Assembly: GCA_019426215.1 (NCBI GenBank)
Contig: CM033395.1
Location: 14,870,569-14,934,568 of the forward strand
DNA length: 64,000 bases
Reading direction: 5' to 3'
Origin: Buddleja alternifolia
Taxonomy: Eukaryota > Streptophyta > Magnoliopsida > Lamiales > Scrophulariaceae
How positions within the stretch are numbered: position 1 is the first letter of the stretch; every line of letters begins with the position of its first letter. The position numbers and the translations under genes are program-made. The notes under the pieces were generated by a model. It ran no database searches, had not been told where the DNA came from, and saw nothing but the letters and a program-made list of their open reading frames with translations. This document shows, piece after piece, positions 36,985-47,218 of the stretch.

Positions 36985-38505
36985 AATTCCCCCACACTTA
37001 GCTCTTGCACGTCCTCGGGCAAATATAAAGAGATAAGAAAACAAAAATCAACTATGATAAACCATTTTCGCAGGTCTCACGATTGCATTTAGCGTATGCA
37101 ATAAGCCTTTAAACCCCTAGGTTACCCCTAGTGGACGAGTTTCGTCTCGTGAGGGTTTGCAGAAAATATACCCACAAAATTTTCAACCTTCGCAAAGTAC
37201 TAGTCAATACATTCCAACAATTGATTATGTAGTAATGGCATGAATTTGGCACAATGAAGATCAAGGTGAATGCATACATATAAACTCAGCTCATGTTGTA
37301 CCCATAAATAGAAATCAACTTCCCTAGGGTGTGTGTGTATAATCTAAGGCATTATAGTCTAAGGCATCTTCACCACATTAGTTCTAACCTTTCACTTATG
37401 ACAACACTGGACATCCATGCAATATTAAGAAACTAACGGTTTTTATAACTTTTTTTTTTTTTCAAAAGAAACATTAAATTCAAATTTAGGACCGGGTGCA
37501 ATGTCTTGTCCCCTTAGGCTTTCTATGTCACCCATGTAGTAAGCTTTAGGTCAATGACTCCCAAACTAGATAGTTTTAGGGCATTAAGTGTCAAAACACT
37601 CTTTACGGACTTAATAACTCGAGTGGCAAAGGCCACGAAACAAAACTATGGTCTTTTAATCATTACATTACAAGACTAGCTCGAGTACTACTCAAGAGCT
37701 TTGACCATTGGGTCATTTCAACCATTCAGCACTTTCAAACTTACGCAATTTATAAGCTGTTTATTTTGTTTGGTATCTCGATATATAATGGTCATCTTTG
37801 GGTGAAAGTTGCAAAAAGTCTTTCCTTATGTGTTAGGATGGAATCCTTTCGACTCCTGTGCCTTCGATTTCGTGCTCGGTGTCATCTAAGAAAATTAATA
37901 CTAATCTAGGATCATCATGAGCAAGTCTAAAATGTATGTGTAAGTAAGTTCAAATTAAATTAATCAAAAACATGCCAAAACACAAATCAATAAAATCAAA
38001 TTGGATTAACTAGGTAGCCAAGATCTTTAATTTTTGAGTTTTTTTTTTTTTAAAAAAGTGAGATAAAACATTACTAAACATAAAAGAATGCACATACATT
38101 AACCCTCTCCCCCACACTTAAAATTTGCAGTGTCCTCAATGCAAGGACGTAAATTAAAAGTGAACATATGAAAGTAAAAGAGATAGGGAAAGAGAGCAAA
38201 TCTGATAGTGGCTGTTCAACCACTCTTGGGTTGCCTCCCAAGCAGCGCTTTTGTTTAACGTCGTTAGCTCGACGTGGTCACAACTTAGTCCAAGTATGTT
38301 GGATTGCTCAATCGATCTTCTTCTATTGTATGCTCTTTAAAACCTTCAAAGAAACCCTTATTTTTTTTTTCTTTTCTAAATACTCAAAATATTCAATAAA
38401 ACTTAAAACTAAGAAATATATGAATCGAACAGCCTATATATATATATATTACAATAATAATAAAATTTTGACCAAAAACCAATCCCCGGCAACGGCGCCA
38501 AAATT
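36985..38505 (-). other. Non-coding interior of the young LTR element
   Basis: The polypurine tract (AAGTGTGGGGGAATTT on the minus strand) is at 36,985-37,000. A second purine-rich copy, TTTTAAGTGTGGGGGAG, lies at 38,109-38,125. 38,219-38,275 carries the block TTGGGTTGCCTCCCAAGCAG followed by TTTAACGTCGTTAGCTCGACG. The primer-binding site TGGCGCCGTTGCCGGGGA is at 38,483-38,500. No ORF has family features. Confidence 0.75.
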
Positions 38506-39985
38506 TGGTACGTGTCGAATGTGCCAAAATAAAATTTACTGTTCTCACAAGGATTTGTAGTACTCGTAAGTCCAGGTCGAACCCTAGAGATTGGTTGATC
38601 AAAATAATATTCAATGGGGGGGGGGGGTGTTGTTTGGATGAATTCAATGACTAAAAATGACAGGAACTAAATAGGAATTTCAATAAACGTAAAATATCGA
38701 TTCAAGGATAATTTGTTCTTTAATTCAAGTCGATCATAGACACCTAAAATACTATCTATTCTTCGATTACTTAGCCAAGAACCTAAATAACCAGCTATTT
38801 AGATCCTTATTGACTTCCTTATATCATTAACCAAAGCCCAGCACCCGGTTAAATTCTTATTATCAACTGAATCGGTATTAAGCAATCCTAATCATGTCAA
38901 TAATAGCATAATGAATTAGAAGCGACTAAGGATAAATAATAGTTTACGCAAGCGCCAACTATTTAATTTACAATAATGTTTCCCTCGAGTAATCAATGAA
39001 AACTGGGATCGCAATCTTGAAAACTCAATTGCTACGAGCACAAATCAAGCATAACAATTACGGATTATGAAGATTTGTTAGCAATAGATTGTAATAGATA
39101 ATCAACTAATATGCATCTTAGATTATCATCTACACAACCATGAACATTAGTAATAAGAAACAAAAGATAATCAACCCATAGATAGATCATGAAGCTCTGT
39201 GTCTCACAACATATGAATTAAATTGAACTACCTTGAATCGAAAGAGAAAATTAGATATTCATTAATAAAAGTACAATAGTTGATATAGTATTTTTCTTAA
39301 CTCTCTTCTCTCTTTTTTTTCCTCTTTAGCTCTAAGAATGTGCTATATTTATAGAGAATAGGCTTCCTTCATAAGAATTTTAAGTTGTCTTCTCTTTGAA
39401 ATCAATTTGAAGTTGTCTTCTCTTAGAAATCAATTTGAAGTTGTCTTCTCTTAGAGATCATTTTGAAGTTGCCTTCTCTAGCCGCCAGATTTTAATGCAG
39501 GAATTAGAACACTGATTTGGACTATTTGCAGTCCGAATTTGACTTTGCCTCCTCTTAAAAAGTTGTAGATATGCATGTTGGCTATCCAATTCAGCTGGGT
39601 TTGTCCAAATACAATGCATGTACCGCCAGATATGAATTTTCTACCAAAGTGGTGCAGTCCAGCCCGCAACAGAAACAGCTGTGAGTTCTTGAGTGTATTT
39701 GAGCCTTATCCCATCCTAATTCGGTTTAGTGTTCTTCATATGAATTATGGAGCTTTTCATTCGATTTCTAACCATATAAAAATCACTAACACAAGAGGTG
39801 TTTAGCTCCAGATAGGATTGTAATTCCATTGTCGCGCCGAATTGCCCAATTTGATTGAAAATGATTAATTCAATTTAAAATCTACCCAATTCATAAAATA
39901 AGATAAGATTAGTTCAAATGGGTGTATAGTCACAATAAAATGCTAAATATAAAGGGAATTAAATATATAAATATTGCACTCATCA
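38506..39985 (-). repeat. 5' LTR of the young coding-free element
   Basis: Near-identical partner of 35,508-36,984, with a longer G-run (about 11) at 38,616. Confidence 0.92.
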
Positions 39986-40014
39986 GCCCCCCCGGATCCA
40001 TCCCTGGGCATATA

Positions 40015-40440
40015 CCTAACAAGATTTGCTTTCTTGGACCCGATCTCTAGCAACTCGTTCAGCCCTCTCGGCAACACGAGTCTGCCATTTGACCTGCTTG
40101 CTCTTCGGATCAGCCACCGGCATCGCAGCTGCTCCCATTGGCAACACGAATCTGCCTCTGCTACTACAGATTTGCCTAATTGTTGGCACCATGATTTTTC
40201 TACGTTTTTTAGTTAACTTTGAACGGAAATACTCCTTTTGGTTAGCGATCTAACTGATTTCATCCTCCTCTGTCATCTTCCCCGACTTCACCATGACCTC
40301 AGTTCGTGCTACCTGCAACAAAACTATCAACCTTGATTATTCCTCATCTGCTACCATCACTCCCATGACAAAATTCGTGATAACCAAAGCTCTTCCCTAT
40401 AGATCTAGATCTAAGACATCTCCTAAATCTACAACTTATG
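40015..40440 (-). other. Leader and gag start region of a Copia fragment
   Basis: Lies just downstream (minus strand) of a methionine-tRNA primer-binding site. A short minus-strand open stretch includes MGAAAMPVADPKSKQ and runs to a stop near 40,020. I do not recognise it. It could be an element leader or part of a gag. Confidence 0.35.
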
Positions 40441-40452
40441 GCTCTGATACCA
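40441..40452 (-). other. Primer-binding site (initiator-Met tRNA type)
   Basis: On the minus strand it reads TGGTATCAGAGC, two bases from an LTR terminus. Confidence 0.8.
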
Positions 40453-40454
40453 GT

Positions 40455-41100
40455 TGTTAGGCATGGTAGCATCAAAGCATGAAGAAAATAAACAAGAAAA
40501 GATAAAAACTAAGCATGAAGAAGACACGAGGATTTAACGTGGTTTAACAAACTCCCTACATTCACGAGTCAACACTAAAATACAGTTTTACTTCTCTTGA
40601 GTGAATCAATGAATTACAAATTGAATTCTACTGTTTATAATAGTGGAGCAAGTCTAACAAATTAGGAAAAACAATCCTTTAAACAAATAGAACAAAAGGA
40701 AACATTCCAATCCAAATAAGGACTCGGATTTGCCAAAACCAAGCCAAAATCTTATCAAACTTGCATGCCTAGCCTCAGTCTAGCACCAGCTTCTCGTACT
40801 TGCGCTGCGCCAAGCCATCCTACCCGCTGCAGCGCGAGTATTTTCCATACTCGTAGCAGCCCGCGTTGCAACGCCCGCCATTCTCGCGTTATGGCGCCAC
40901 TTTTGGTGCTACAACGCGAGCCCCCCCTCACACCGCTTTCCCGGATCTTCTTTGACCCATTGCGATCCGTTTTGACTATATTTTCTCGGCTTTTGATGCT
41001 CTTTTTGTTCCAACTCCACTATATATATATATATCACCTCTCTAAAAGGGAGGAGTGGCGGTATGAGAGTCACTTCATCTCTTGGGGACTATTGTTCATT
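40455..41100 (-). repeat. Copia LTR (outer end uncertain)
   Basis: It starts TGTTAGGCATGGTAGC (plus reading) beside the primer-binding site and contains a GC-rich patch at 40,785-40,930 with repeated CGCGTT/CGCGAG words. I cannot define its right end, because no second copy or target duplication is visible. Confidence 0.5.
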
Positions 41101-43020
41101 CATCTACTTCTTGTTTATGCTGAGACATACCGACTCCCATAGCTATCGAAGGAATTTGCGTTCTTAATGCTCATGTCTATTCTTTAATTCTCACATAGGA
41201 TGCTAAAATGAAGAGGTGGTCTTTTGTACTTTGGATGCCAATGACAACTTTTTACCTAAGTATCTTCAAAGTTAGGTTGCACAGTTCGCATCCACATGTA
41301 ACAAACGACAAAGCACACACCAAAAGTTTTCCCAGGATAGCCCTTTCAATGTTGCAGTCAGATGTATTTCCAAAGAGATATATATACACTACAAAATTAC
41401 AGCGCATTAAAGAGGAAATAGAGAAAGTACATTTCATCTTGAGATTGGGTAGCCTATTTATAAAGAAACGAATGGGTTTTTGGACCTCATGAATGCTGGC
41501 TTGGTCCGCAGGGGAAAATACTTATATATATCAAGTTTTTGGCTCTATTTGTGTACTTTATGAATGTGAATAATACACATTATTTAATATATAATTTTGA
41601 ATTGAAAAACAAGTGAGGTGTTTCATTCACAACCACAAGGTTCACAGATGGGTTCCAAAATCCGATTTATACAAGAATTTTCCGTGCAAAGGGGCCTTTT
41701 CTGAATGTTGACCTTAAAAGGATGTTTGTGTATTATGTATTCTCCACGTGGCATTAAGAAATAGGATAATTAGTATATTTAATAAAGGACTATTTTGCCC
41801 TTGTTATTTTTCTTGGATGCATTCAATTATTTTTATGTGTTCCGAAGTTATAGTTTAAATTTAATTTATTAATTACACTAAGAAAATTGAAAAAATATAT
41901 TTAAACAGCTTGAGCGCAACTTGACATTCATATTATTTTCAGACCAAACTCAAGCTCTGAGCAATATATCAAGAAAAATTCAAGCCTTGAGAAAAAGTTT
42001 GAGCGAGTATTATCTTTATATTTACCATTTCTCTAGGCGTTCTATAGCTCTATTATTTAAAACACGTTGCATAATACATATACTTATGTATAATTTAAAA
42101 AATACTTTCATTTTCTGTATGTATTCTGACTGCAACAATTATACTCATACCTTAGAGTTAAACCGTTTAGTGTTGCCAAAAAAGATTATTTTTAAATATA
42201 AAACTTGAAAATTTTAATTATTTTTTTATAAGTACTAATTGAGTATATACAATTAAAAACTACAAAACTTGATAATTTATCAAAATATTGATTATTGTCA
42301 ACTAGTGACTCATATAAAATTAAAGCAAGTACAAAAAAAATCTATCTTTCAATTTTGTATGAAAATAAGTTGTACTTTTACTTTTGAATAATTCCGTTGT
42401 ATTCGTATTTATACTTGTACGTCTACAAATTCGTTCATTTCCAGTTCCCACTTTTTTTTTAGCCGATTACACCATAACTGTAAAAAAGAATTACGTAATA
42501 TGCCCATATGTATTTAATGACAATTTTTTCCCTTGTATTCAACTAACTAGGTTCCATAGTAAATTATTTAATAATATTTTGAAGTAGCAAAGAAGCAACA
42601 CATTGTTTAGTACAGCTGAGGAAACTCTATCTATATTCGTGATATTGGACGTTAGCTTTATTGTAATGACGCAAAATATGTATTTTAAAGTTCAGCTAGT
42701 CACAAGGCAAAAAACATTTTATGCTTGCCCATTCCTTTTTTTTTTTTTTTTTTTTTTGTCCATTAATAAATACAAAAATAAAAGAGAAATCATCACTAAT
42801 CAACGAGGAACACTTTAATTTAATTTTTATCTTCAATTATACCAACTTAACACATCAGGAAATCCTTCACACAGAACACACATCCTGAACTTCTAAAACA
42901 ACCTTCAAAATCTAGTAAGAGTTGCAGCAAAAAACTCCATTAAACGTTAACTTTCTCTGGTTTTCTTCTTGTTATTATTTTTTTTTTTTTCGATTCTGTA
43001 AAGTACAAAAGACTCTCTCA
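41101..43020. other. Intergenic sequence
   Basis: AT-rich, without supportable genes. The right part will contain the 3' untranslated region and terminator of the DUF455 gene that ends at 43,021. Poly-T runs are at 42,738-42,757 and 42,979-42,990. Confidence 0.5.
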
Positions 43021-45454
43021 TTACTTAGAGAAGTCTTTAACAGCAAGAGGTTCATACCATTGAGGTCCAAATCCAGCAGCTTTTCTTGCTGCCTCGTTGA
43101 AAGGTGGTTTGAGTGGCCCTCTGAAAAAAGCTCTCACTGTTGTATGAAAATTCTGAATTACTTCATTCATATCCCCAACTGTTTCAGCTTCTTCAGAGTC
43201 ACTTCCCTTAGACACGGAATTGACATCCATGACAGGATCGTTTGACCTTAGACATAGATACTTAAACCACTTAACTCCAGCAGCACAATGAGTAATTTCT
43301 TCTGGATAAACCATTTTCTCTAATAAATCCGCAGTCTTGTCATCACCTCCTTTCCGGAAACGAGAGATAGTAGTTGGGATCACGTCAAGTCCTCTAGCCT
43401 GAAAATCGATCATGTTAGATCATTACTATCCGAACCAGGTGAAACTTAAAATAGGTAAATTTGCAGTATTAGTCTCATAGCATAAGCCCATTGCAATTTT
43501 AACCCTACTGCTATAAACGTGCTAGACGTACTTTTTTGCAAATTTAGTTTCAGCTGTTAAAACGCTTACGAGAACCAGTAGTTTTATCACGTGCTTCCCA
43601 CATGATCATTACTTAATTTGCCTAAATTTAAAAAAACCCTTAACGGCGCATGCATGCTAAGCGTGAAATTCTATCCATTGAACGGATGAGACAAAATTGC
43701 AAATAAGAACCCCATAGAACTATTTTTGCAACTTTGAAAATAATAGGATTGAAATTGCAATAGACTTTATTTATAGTACAATAATTGCAATTTCCCCATC
43801 GACATATTGTTAAGGAAAAATGGAGATTTCATGCGACCAATTCCCTAATGAATTTTTGAGGAGTTGGATGAGATTATGATGATGTTATTAAGCGAAATGC
43901 TGACATCACCATGTGTAATCTAATGGTTTAAAAATCCACAATTTAAAATGGCCAGTCATCACAAGTACAAGCTAGGTTAGGGTTGGTGCTCAATAATAAT
44001 AGCTTGCAATAAGTCAACGAATTATCTGAAAATCAAAAGATCTCTTGCAACCACTTTCAAACCAAATAAATATTTGTAATATTCGTTTTCAGTGAGAGAT
44101 AGCTAAAGATACCTCATGAACACAATGTTCAATTGCCAAACGTGCTAACAAATCCTTTGAAGTAGCCATAGCTGAATCCCATAGACCATCATGAGCAGGC
44201 AACGCTCCGTAGAAAGATCCTAGTTCCTTAAGTCGTGCTGCGAGGAGGGTGAAGTGCCGACCTTCATCTTGTGCCACTTTCACAAAATCTGTGAAAAAAT
44301 CTCTAGGCATAGATTCTTGCCTACCAAAACGAGCAATAATATCCTATATAATACATAATGGAGATATTACATTACAATTGCGAGGAACAAATAAAAGCAT
44401 CATGTATTGCTTATGTATTTTAGTTCAAGCACATTATTCACACACAATACTAAATTCAAAAGGTGAAACAATTACTACACAACATTGGCGAAATTGCAGA
44501 ATAATAAATAGTCTGAAGATAAGAAGGTTGAAACTAATCCCCTTCATAAGCTCTAGATACTCAGAACAAACTTCTTCATGTCTGGTCAATCTAAAACAAG
44601 CACTCTTTGGAAAATGGATGCCATGATCAGAAACTTTGGTTGTCAGATCCCTTGTATCCCATTTCACAGCTTACATAAAATCTCATCATATTAGTTAATA
44701 ATACCAAAGAAATTGTAATTTATTATTAACTTCAAGACTTCAATGTTCTTGTACCACATCAGTTGCTCCTTAGAAATGGAATCATAAATGTACCTATATC
44801 TCAAAAGTAATCTCTTTACAAATAGATAATGATCAATTTTTCATCACACACCAATGCAATCCACCATAAGAACCATGACAATCTACCATTCCTTTCAAAA
44901 CAATTGAACGCAATTCTCCACTTAACATCACAAGTAAAGCCCGGTCTACGAGCAATCTGCAGCACTTCCTCACATTACCGAAACGTGGGAATGACTGAAA
45001 ACATTTTAAAAAAAAAAAATCAAAGAAAGAAGCACAGAAAAAATACCCAAGATAAGTCAATAGCCCAGCTTTCAGTGTGCACAAGACTATGCACAATAGC
45101 CTGTCTACTTTGTAAACTCCCCGCCTTTCCCAGCTTCGGCATCTCACTCGGTGACACCAACTTCACCTGCACACAAGTGTAAGCGATAAACATTTCGTTG
45201 CGGCATTTTATCGAGCACTTAGCAGGAAACAGAATGAGAGTACAGTTTTATCTAACATCGGCGAGTCGGGCGGGGCGATCAGGAACATGGATGACCATAG
45301 AAGCGTCGTAGGGGAGGTCGATGTGTCCTTGTAGCCATTTGTTTGCTACTTCATCGCCAAGTCGTGCTTTCACAAATGGGTCTGCTGTGTTTAGCACTCT
45401 GAGCGCAGCTTCCACCAGAGTCTCTTCTACAACGCTGTTGTTGCTGTTCTCCAT
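43021..45454 (-). CDS. DUF455 / ferritin-like domain protein (4 exons, 308 aa)
   Basis: Exons on the minus strand: 45,454-45,257, 45,166-45,047, 44,343-44,113 and 43,398-43,021 (stop included). All junctions are phase 0 with GT-AG introns of 90, 703 and 714 bases. The spliced protein starts MENSNNSVVEETLVEAALRV and contains the whole DUF455 (PF04305, COG2833) core without interruption. Ferritin-like ligand patterns are conserved: HTESWAIDL (E98), DEGRHF (E133, H136), EHCVHEARG (E178, H179, H182) and PEEITHCAAG (E217, H220). This fits a four-helix di-iron or di-manganese fold. The family's reaction is not established, and homologues occur in bacteria. No transit or signal peptide is evident, so a cytosolic location is inferred. 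An acidic insert (SKGSDSEEAE) follows the core. It is one of only two apparently intact host genes here and is divergent from the methyltransferase gene. Confidence 0.93.
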
Positions 45455-47218
45455 CGTAGAATGAGACGGAATGTATCAACCAAAATGTGAGAGATTTGAT
45501 AGAGAAGTGAGAATGGAAGTAGTGGTAGTCTTCTTATGCTTATGCATTGTAGGCATTAGGAAAGGATATTTTGCTAAATTCATGTTTGCGCCCCCATTAG
45601 TTTTTTGAATTTCCACTTTCTTTCCTTTGTAGTTGATATACATAATATTGGATCGAGGCTCGTAGCCTTGTATCTTATAAGTATTAGCAGAATTACAACT
45701 ATCAATGAACGTTGTTGTACTATCGTATAGATATTTATTCGAAGATCTATAAATGTTTCATAATTGCATAACACTACAAGATTTGAGTGTTTTTATTAGT
45801 TCGAGTTGGGTCGACCTATGTTCCAACCCAACACGGCATCATCCACATCATCTGTAATATCCACGTGTCATCATCTTATCATGATGTCCCATCTGTCAAC
45901 TTCTCATATGTACAACATGGAAATTGTATAAATACATGTATTTATGGAGATCATAGAATCGGAATCTAAGTAATTAATAGTCTTCGTAGCTAACATCGTG
46001 TCTTCGTTACCGAGATCCTATAACATAAATTGGGTATATTTGATGTACGAACCACAACTACGAGATTGGAAGGATGTATAAAATAGGAACTACGTCATAT
46101 TTGATCCTATTAGAGCTATGTATGCAGCTTGGTAAGTCCAAGTGCAATCTATAATCACAATTGATTCGCATTTAATTCGAATACAAAGTCACTCTGACTG
46201 AGTCACATTGATCCGTAGAATCAATGTAAATCAATAATCTTGATTTTGAATATTTTATTGGCCTCTGACCTGAATTGAAGGTTTATTCATGTAACTTTGT
46301 TGACATTGAGTTGAATCGGCTCGATTGGAGCTCGGTTTGAGCTTCTTCGTGAGAAAAAGAATGTAATAAATAGAAAAATATTTGATTTATATAAATTTGA
46401 GGAAGTGAATTATAATATTATATTATTTTAAATTAAAAGAGTACTTAATGGTGAGACCAATGATGATTTTATGTTATATAATATTAATTGAAGCATAATT
46501 AGTGATGAGTCATTTTTCAATTTTATGTCTCACAATATTAATTCAAGAAAAGCTAGTGAGCGACTCATAAGGTTTTTGAGTATAAAATAGATCAGAGCGG
46601 ATCTTTTATCCCATATTGGTGTGCCACAATGGTGTCACATCATTGTGAGATTGACAAGTGTGCATTTAATTTGAAATATTATTAACAGTTTTTTTAAATA
46701 GACACTTGTCAATCACACAATGGTGTGCCACAATGAAGATCCATTCCGAAAATAGATTGCTTGAAAAATAAAATAAAAATAAAAAATCCATCGTATATGA
46801 AAATAAAAACAAGAATATAGCTTTAAAAACATAGCATACAAGGACACATTTTCCCTCTCAAAGTAACGAAATATATCATAGTTTTCATGCCACTCTTTTT
46901 TTATATTCTGTTGATTTAGAAAATATTGATTGACTAAATCTGTCAAAGTCAACTAATTATAATAATTTCTTGTCAAATCAGAGAGGTCAAAGAAGGTTGG
47001 TAAGAATAGGTACTAAAACCATCGAGGAGTAATATGATACAAAGGGGTCGATAATAAAAATATTTAAACCATTGGGGAGTAATATACAAATTCCCAAACT
47101 AATGGCCCCTCTTTTTTGATGTTTGTCCCCTGAAATTTCCCTCGCTCTTACAGTGTCTTGCACTTGCTGGAATATTTTGTGGGTGGGGGGGTTTTAGGGA
47201 GATTTGGAATATACAAAG
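45455..47218. other. Shared upstream region of the two divergent genes
   Basis: 1.76 kb between the two start codons. It must hold both promoters and 5' untranslated regions. Apart from the MITE at 46,593-46,748 I see no gene, and no obvious paired promoter elements that I would defend. Confidence 0.5.
46593..46748. mobile_element. MITE of Mutator type (156 bp)
   Basis: Ends CAGAGCGGATCTT (left) and CGGAATGGATCTT (right end, reverse complement) match at 10 of 13. The arms also share GTGTGCCAC and ATTGACAAGTGT in inverted order, so it can fold into a hairpin. Perfect 9-bp direct repeats AAAATAGAT flank it at 46,584-46,592 and 46,749-46,757. A 9-bp duplication points to a Mutator-like (MULE) transposase. 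It has no coding capacity. Confidence 0.82.

Larger units (their letters stand above)
35508..39985 (-). mobile_element. Young coding-free LTR retrotransposon (tRNA-Asp primed) nested in the hAT element
   Basis: LTRs at 35,508-36,984 and 38,506-39,985 are both TG...CA, with a perfect target duplication GCCCC (35,503-35,507 and 39,986-39,990). The 1.52-kb interior has a tRNA-Asp primer-binding site and a polypurine tract but no gag, protease or pol. By eye the LTRs differ at only about ten sites in 1,478, including homopolymer length, so insertion was recent. This is a large-derivative type of non-autonomous element. The shared 3' signature block ties it to the family of the element at 24,114-31,574. 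Confidence 0.9.
34179..40006 (-). mobile_element. hAT DNA transposon (defective), containing a nested LTR element
   Basis: Left end CAGGGAGGGATCC and right end GGATCCATCCCTG form imperfect terminal inverted repeats. Perfect 8-bp direct repeats GGCATATA flank them at 34,171-34,178 and 40,007-40,014. An 8-bp duplication and ends of this form define the hAT superfamily. Without the nested element (35,503-39,985) the hAT is only about 1.35 kb, with a relic of the transposase C-terminus on the minus strand near its left end, so it is non-autonomous. Confidence 0.88.

Noticed and set aside
29949..38500. Three 18-mers TCCCCGGCAACGGCGCCA identical to the 3' end of aspartate tRNA (29,949; 33,612; 38,483)
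   Set aside because: Only the 3' arm is present and each lies a few bases from an LTR end. They are primer-binding sites, not tRNA genes.
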